From Micromonospora coxensis (lineage in GTDB: Bacteria > Actinomycetota > Actinomycetes > Mycobacteriales > Micromonosporaceae): a stretch of 64,000 nt of DNA. Shown one piece after another: positions 60,457 through 64,000 of this stretch; positions within the stretch are counted from its first letter, which is position 1; every line of letters begins with the position of its first letter. A program made the position numbers and the translations under genes. The stretch spans positions 5,332,001 to 5,396,000 of the forward strand of contig NZ_LT607753.1 in the NCBI RefSeq assembly GCF_900090295.1. Direction: 5' to 3'. The notes under the pieces are model-generated. The model ran no database searches. It had not been told where the DNA came from and worked only from the letters and a program-made list of their open reading frames with translations.

Positions 60457-62757
60457 TTAGCGGGTGGGGCGGAGGATGCCGAGGCGTTGGGTGGCGCGGG
60501 TGAGGGCGACGTAGAGGTCGCTGCGGCCGCGCGGGGACTCGGCGACGATGCCGTCCGGGTCGACCACCAGCACGCTGTCGAACTCCAGGCCCTTGGCCTG
60601 GTCGACGGTGAGCACCACCACCCGGCTCTCCAGCTCCGGCTGCTCGCCGACGGCCGCCTCGGGCAGCGCGGCCACCACGGCGGCGGCCAGCTCGTCGGCG
60701 CGTCCCTGCGGCACGATCACGCCGAGCCGACCGTCGGCCAGCCCGGCGGCCTCCCGCGCCGTCGCCGCGACCAGCTCGTCGGCGAGCGCGCCGGCCGCGA
60801 CCGCGCGGTCCCACGGCGGTACGCCGGTGGCGCGTACCGAGCGGGGCGGGCGCAGCGCCGGGTCGATCCCGGTGAGCACGTCGGCGGCGACCGCCATGAT
60901 CTCGGCGGGGGTGCGGTAGCTGACGGTCAGCTCCTCCAGCCGCCAGCGCTGGGCCACGTACGGCTCCAGCGCGTCGGCCCAGGAGGGTGTGCCGGCGAGC
61001 GCGCCGGTCTGCGCCACGTCGCCCACGATGGTCATCGACCGGCTCGGGCAGCGGCGCATCAGCAGTCGCCAGGCCATCGGCGACAACTCCTGCGCCTCGT
61101 CGACGATGACGTGCCCGAACGCCCAGCTCCGGTCGGCGGCGGCCCGCTGGGCGGTGGTCAGCCGGTCGGCCTCCTCCTGCCGCTCCAGCAGCCGGTCGGC
61201 GTCGAGCAGGTCGGTGACGCCGAGGATCTCACCGCCGTCGGCCTCGTCCTCGACGTCGATCGAGCGGGAACCCCGCCAGATCTCCAGCACGCCCTCGGCG
61301 TACTCGCGTTGGGAGGCGCGGATCCGCTCGCGGCGCGCGGCGGCGGCCCGCTCGTCCTCGCCGAGCAGTTCGGCGGCCTCGTCCAGCAGCGGCACGTCGG
61401 CCGGCGTCCAGCCGCCACCGGGCTCGCGGTGCAGCAGCGCCCGCTCGTCGTCGGTGAGCATCGGCGCCGCGACGGCGATCCGGTCGGTGCAGGCGTACAG
61501 GTCGGCGAGCAGGCGCTGCGGGGTGAGCACCGGCCACAGCTCGTCCAGCGCGGCCCGGACCCCGGGCTCCTCGCGCAGCTCCCGGCGGATCTCGGCGCGG
61601 TCGGCCTCGGAGAGCAGGTTCTCCCCGCCCAGCGGGTCCGCGCCGATCTGCTCGGCGACCTGGTCGGCGAGGGCGTGCACGATCTCGACGTCGAAGAGCG
61701 CGCGGGCCAGGTTGTGCGGGCGGCCGGTGCGCCGGACCCGTTCCCGGGCCTCGCGGACGGTCGCCGGGTCCAGCAGCAGCGTCTCCCGCTCGACCTCGAT
61801 CTCCAGCGGCTCGTCCGGCACCCACTGCCGGTCGCGTACGGCGGCGGCGAGCACCTCGGTCATCACCGTGCGGCCCTTGAGCGCCGCGGTGCGCGCCGGC
61901 TCCGCGCGCCGCGCGCTCACCCCGGGGAAGAGGTCGCCGGGGGTACGCAGCAGCACGCCGGTCTCGGCCAGCGTCGGCAGCACCTGCGAGATGTAGCGCA
62001 GGAAGGTGGCGTTCGGGCCGACCAGCAGCACGCCCCGGGTGGAGAGTTCCCGCCGGTGGGTGTAGAGCAGGTACGCCGCCCGGTGCAGCGCCACCGCCGT
62101 CTTGCCGGTGCCCGGGCCGCCCTGCACCACCAGCACGCCCGGCAGGTCGGCCCGGATGATCCGGTCCTGCTCGACCTGGATGGTCTCCACGATGTCGCGC
62201 ATCCGCCCGGTGCGTCCGGCGTTGAGCGCGGCGAGCAGCGACGCCTCGCCGGTCAGCTCCTCGTGGGCGGTGGGGGAGGCGGTGGCGATGTCCAGCACCT
62301 CGTCGTTGAGCCCGGTGACCTTGCGCTGGCGGGTCCGCAGGTGCCGCCGGCGTCGCATCCCCTGCGGGTTGGCGGCGGTGGCGAGGTAGAACGGCCGGGC
62401 GGCGGGGGCGCGCCAGTCCATCAGCAGCGGGTCGAAGTCGCCGCCGGTGTCGAAGATGCCGATCCGGCCGATGTAGTGCCGGGCGCCGTCGGCGCCGTCG
62501 AGTCGGCCGAAGCACAGGCCGTTCTCCACGGCCGAGAACTGCTCGACCTGCTCGGCGTACATCCGCACGGAGCTGTCCCGCTGGGAGCGGGCCTGCAACG
62601 TGCCGCCGGTGGTGCGCAGCTGCTCGGTGAGCCGCTGGGCGGCCTGCTCGCGCATGTCGTCGAGCCGGCCGTAGAGCATCGAGACGTACTCCTGCTCGCG
62701 GCCGATCTCGTCGTCGTCCGGCTGCTGTCCGGCGGAACCGTCGGAGTGCGTTGACAA
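60457..62757 (-). CDS. helD: HelD-type RNA polymerase-recycling ATPase
   Basis: 766 residues. TTG start with GAGGAG seven bases upstream. The superfamily-1 motor shows Walker A GGPGTGKT (Lys219), Walker B VIVDEAQELSPMAWRLLMRR, GDVAQTGALAG, and the C-terminal VVVLTVDQAKGLEFDSVLV and LYVALTRATQRL motifs. A helical N-terminal arm (about 1-110), which in HelD probes the RNA polymerase channel, is present. HelD proteins free stalled RNA polymerase and in actinobacteria can confer rifampicin tolerance. It is a single-gene unit with an operator-like repeat upstream. Confidence 0.87.
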   Translation of the reverse strand: MSTHSDGSAGQQPDDDEIGREQEYVSMLYGRLDDMREQAAQRLTEQLRTTGGTLQARSQRDSSVRMYAEQVEQFSAVENGLCFGRLDGADGARHYIGRIGIFDTGGDFDPLLMDWRAPAARPFYLATAANPQGMRRRRHLRTRQRKVTGLNDEVLDIATASPTAHEELTGEASLLAALNAGRTGRMRDIVETIQVEQDRIIRADLPGVLVVQGGPGTGKTAVALHRAAYLLYTHRRELSTRGVLLVGPNATFLRYISQVLPTLAETGVLLRTPGDLFPGVSARRAEPARTAALKGRTVMTEVLAAAVRDRQWVPDEPLEIEVERETLLLDPATVREARERVRRTGRPHNLARALFDVEIVHALADQVAEQIGADPLGGENLLSEADRAEIRRELREEPGVRAALDELWPVLTPQRLLADLYACTDRIAVAAPMLTDDERALLHREPGGGWTPADVPLLDEAAELLGEDERAAAARRERIRASQREYAEGVLEIWRGSRSIDVEDEADGGEILGVTDLLDADRLLERQEEADRLTTAQRAAADRSWAFGHVIVDEAQELSPMAWRLLMRRCPSRSMTIVGDVAQTGALAGTPSWADALEPYVAQRWRLEELTVSYRTPAEIMAVAADVLTGIDPALRPPRSVRATGVPPWDRAVAAGALADELVAATAREAAGLADGRLGVIVPQGRADELAAAVVAALPEAAVGEQPELESRVVVLTVDQAKGLEFDSVLVVDPDGIVAESPRGRSDLYVALTRATQRLGILRPTR

Positions 62758-62787
62758 GCCGTCTCCTCGTCAATTAAAATCGCTTCA

Positions 62788-62816
62788 GGAATGGCATTCG
62801 ACGCCATTCCTTTTTT
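62788..62816. promoter_or_regulatory. Inverted repeat with T-run upstream of helD
   Basis: GGAATGGC-N7-GCCATTCC has perfect 8-bp arms (62788-62810), followed on the plus strand by TTTTTT. On the minus strand the element lies about 31 bp before the TTG start, upstream of a -10-like TTTAAT (62773-62778). It is in an AT-rich island of about 80 bp. It may be an operator for helD, or an intrinsic terminator for plus-strand transcripts. Confidence 0.5.
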
Positions 62817-62911
62817 GTGTCTGAACTGAGAAACATACCGCGCGGCGAGTCGTCCCACCAAGCGTGCCGGGCCCCCGCGCGACCACGTCACACCGGTGCC
62901 GGGCGGCGGGG

Positions 62912-64000
62912 TCAGCGGCGCTTCGTGCAGACCTCGCGGGAGCGGCCCACGCTGTCGGTGGACCAGACCACCGCGACGGTGAAGCAGTAGTCGTTGGTGC
63001 GGTCCAGGCCGTACACGACGAAGCTCTCCGTCCCGGCGGGCAGTTCCTGGAAGGCGCGCGGCTGCTGGCCGGCCCGGCCGCCGGAGACGACCACCGGGCC
63101 CTCCGCGCCGGCCGGATACCGCCACGACAGGGCGATGTCGCCGCGCCGGTCGTCCAGGGCCACCCGGTCCGGGGGCGTGCCGGGCGCGGCGAGCGCCCCG
63201 CTGCTCGGCGACGCCGTGCCGGGGCCGGTGGACGCGACGCCGGTCGGCCCGGTCGGCGGGGCGGCCGGGGGATCGCCGCCGTCGACGCCGGACACCCCGG
63301 CGATCACCGCGACGGTGCCGAGCAGCACCACGGCCACCCCGGCCACCACGGCCGGCAGCGCCAGGTTGCGGCGCGGGGGCGGCGCGACGTGCCGCGGCAC
63401 CACGACCGGCAGCAGCCGGGACGGATCGGCCCGCTGCTCCACCCGGTGCACCCCGTCGGCCTCCTCGGCGTACCCGGCCGGCGCGGACGCGGCCACCGGG
63501 TCGTACGCGGGGTCGGGCGTGGGCCACCGGTCGGCGTCCGGGTCGTACGGGTACGCCCCGTCGACGTCCTCGGTGGGCAGGCGCTGGCCGGGCACCGTCG
63601 GCGGGTACGTCTCGTCGCTCGCGGCCGGCCCGACCGGCCAGGACGGCGGTTCGGGCGGCCCCTCGTCCGGTGGGGCGGTACGCGCCGCGGGCACCACCGG
63701 CGTCTGGGGCTCCGGTGGCGGCTCGTCGTCGCAGACGTGGTCCGGGTCGGCGGCGGAGCGGGCCAGCGTGGCGACCTGGCGGGCCAACGGGTCCTCGGCG
63801 TCCAGGTGCTGGCGGGCCAGTTCACGGGCGAGCGCGAGGTTGTCCTGCGCCTCGGTGAACCGGCCGCAGTCGCGCTGCATCGCCCCGAGCCGGGCGAGCA
63901 TCTTGATGCCGCTGGGGTGCCCGTCGCCGTAGACCTCGCGGTGCAGCTCCCAGGCGTCCTGCAGGCGCTCCCGGGCCTGCGCGCACTGGCCCCGGGCGTA
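62912..64000 (-). CDS. TPR-containing membrane protein, C-terminal part (5' end outside window)
   Basis: The open frame enters at 64000 and runs to the stop at 62912, giving 362 residues of the C-terminal portion. The N-terminal part seen here (AREVYGDGHPS-type residues, then AMQRDCGRFTEAQDNLALARELARQHL) is a tetratricopeptide-like helical repeat. A Pro-rich low-complexity stretch follows, then one membrane span (LALPAVVAGVAVVLLGTVAVIAG) and a C-terminal extracytoplasmic domain resembling a fibronectin type III fold (IALSWRYPAGAEGP, VVYGLDRTNDYCFTVAVV). It probably couples cytoplasmic TPR contacts to an outer domain. Function unknown. Confidence 0.72.
   Translation of the reverse strand, partial: YARGQCAQARERLQDAWELHREVYGDGHPSGIKMLARLGAMQRDCGRFTEAQDNLALARELARQHLDAEDPLARQVATLARSAADPDHVCDDEPPPEPQTPVVPAARTAPPDEGPPEPPSWPVGPAASDETYPPTVPGQRLPTEDVDGAYPYDPDADRWPTPDPAYDPVAASAPAGYAEEADGVHRVEQRADPSRLLPVVVPRHVAPPPRRNLALPAVVAGVAVVLLGTVAVIAGVSGVDGGDPPAAPPTGPTGVASTGPGTASPSSGALAAPGTPPDRVALDDRRGDIALSWRYPAGAEGPVVVSGGRAGQQPRAFQELPAGTESFVVYGLDRTNDYCFTVAVVWSTDSVGRSREVCTKRR

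Noticed and set aside
62788..62810. Rifampicin-associated element upstream of helD
   Set aside because: The known element is a longer GC-rich palindrome; this AT-rich repeat does not resemble it.

Overview
The window is very GC-rich, coding is dense, and GTG starts are common. The gene content is actinobacterial: a DevR/DevS pair with Acg-type nitroreductases, a RING/TerD-like SCO0854-type protein, Spo0M, a HelD motor, SigE-family sigma factor, F420-dependent LLM oxidoreductase and an M36 protease. I infer a Micromonosporaceae chromosome, most likely Micromonospora or a close relative. I see no phage, transposase, CRISPR array or replication origin. The two window ends cut through genes: a sensor kinase on the left and a TPR protein on the right.

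Layout. 0-10 kb: the end of a kinase/response-regulator pair; a methyltransferase-P450 operon; a small secreted membrane-anchored protein; a large secreted M36 metalloprotease; a divergent AlkB alkane monooxygenase; a TIGR03086 protein; a TetR regulator. 10-20 kb: two tRNA clusters (Gly-Cys-Val and Gly-Val, with matching Gly and Val copies) flanking a giant M48 membrane protease operon and a small DUF6458 membrane protein; then the RING/TerD-like protein and a secreted lysozyme-like protein with a long structured leader. A non-coding stretch with 105-bp tandem repeats follows.

20-33 kb is a coherent hypoxia/dormancy island: two Acg-type nitroreductases flank DevR (response regulator) and DevS (haem-GAF kinase with both predicted haem-pocket residues). 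Next come a P1B-5 metal ATPase with a C-terminal hemerythrin domain, two universal stress proteins and a phosphoketolase. Three DosR-like 14-bp boxes lie upstream of the nitroreductase, devR and the phosphoketolase. 33-41 kb: a TetR/SDR pair, a PP2C phosphatase, a small HTH regulator plus double Clp_N protein under an array of GTTGAC repeats, then a membrane-lipid group (lipid kinase, BrkB/YihY, tandem PAP2). 41-43.5 kb: a SigE-family sigma factor with its membrane partner and a soluble paralogue of that partner; two identical-architecture promoters suggest autoregulation.

43.5-58 kb: an LLM oxidoreductase/hydrolase/mini-membrane-peptide operon, then carbohydrate genes: a secreted GH5 mannanase with CBM2 behind two promoters each carrying an AACCGGTT operator, an FG-GAP secreted protein, and a galactoside locus (lipoprotein binding protein, two permeases, GH36 alpha-galactosidase, divergent GH42 beta-galactosidase, DeoR regulator). 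Together these could break down galactomannan outside the cell and import and hydrolyse the galacto-oligosaccharides. 58-64 kb: Spo0M, small membrane and acidic proteins, a palindromic intergenic repeat, HelD, and the 3' part of a TPR/membrane protein.

Recurring regulatory themes are perfect GC-rich hairpins without U-tracts after most genes, and -10 hexamers 6-7 nt before start codons, suggesting leaderless mRNAs for several regulators. All functional calls rest on reading motifs and family resemblance by eye; no database search was run.
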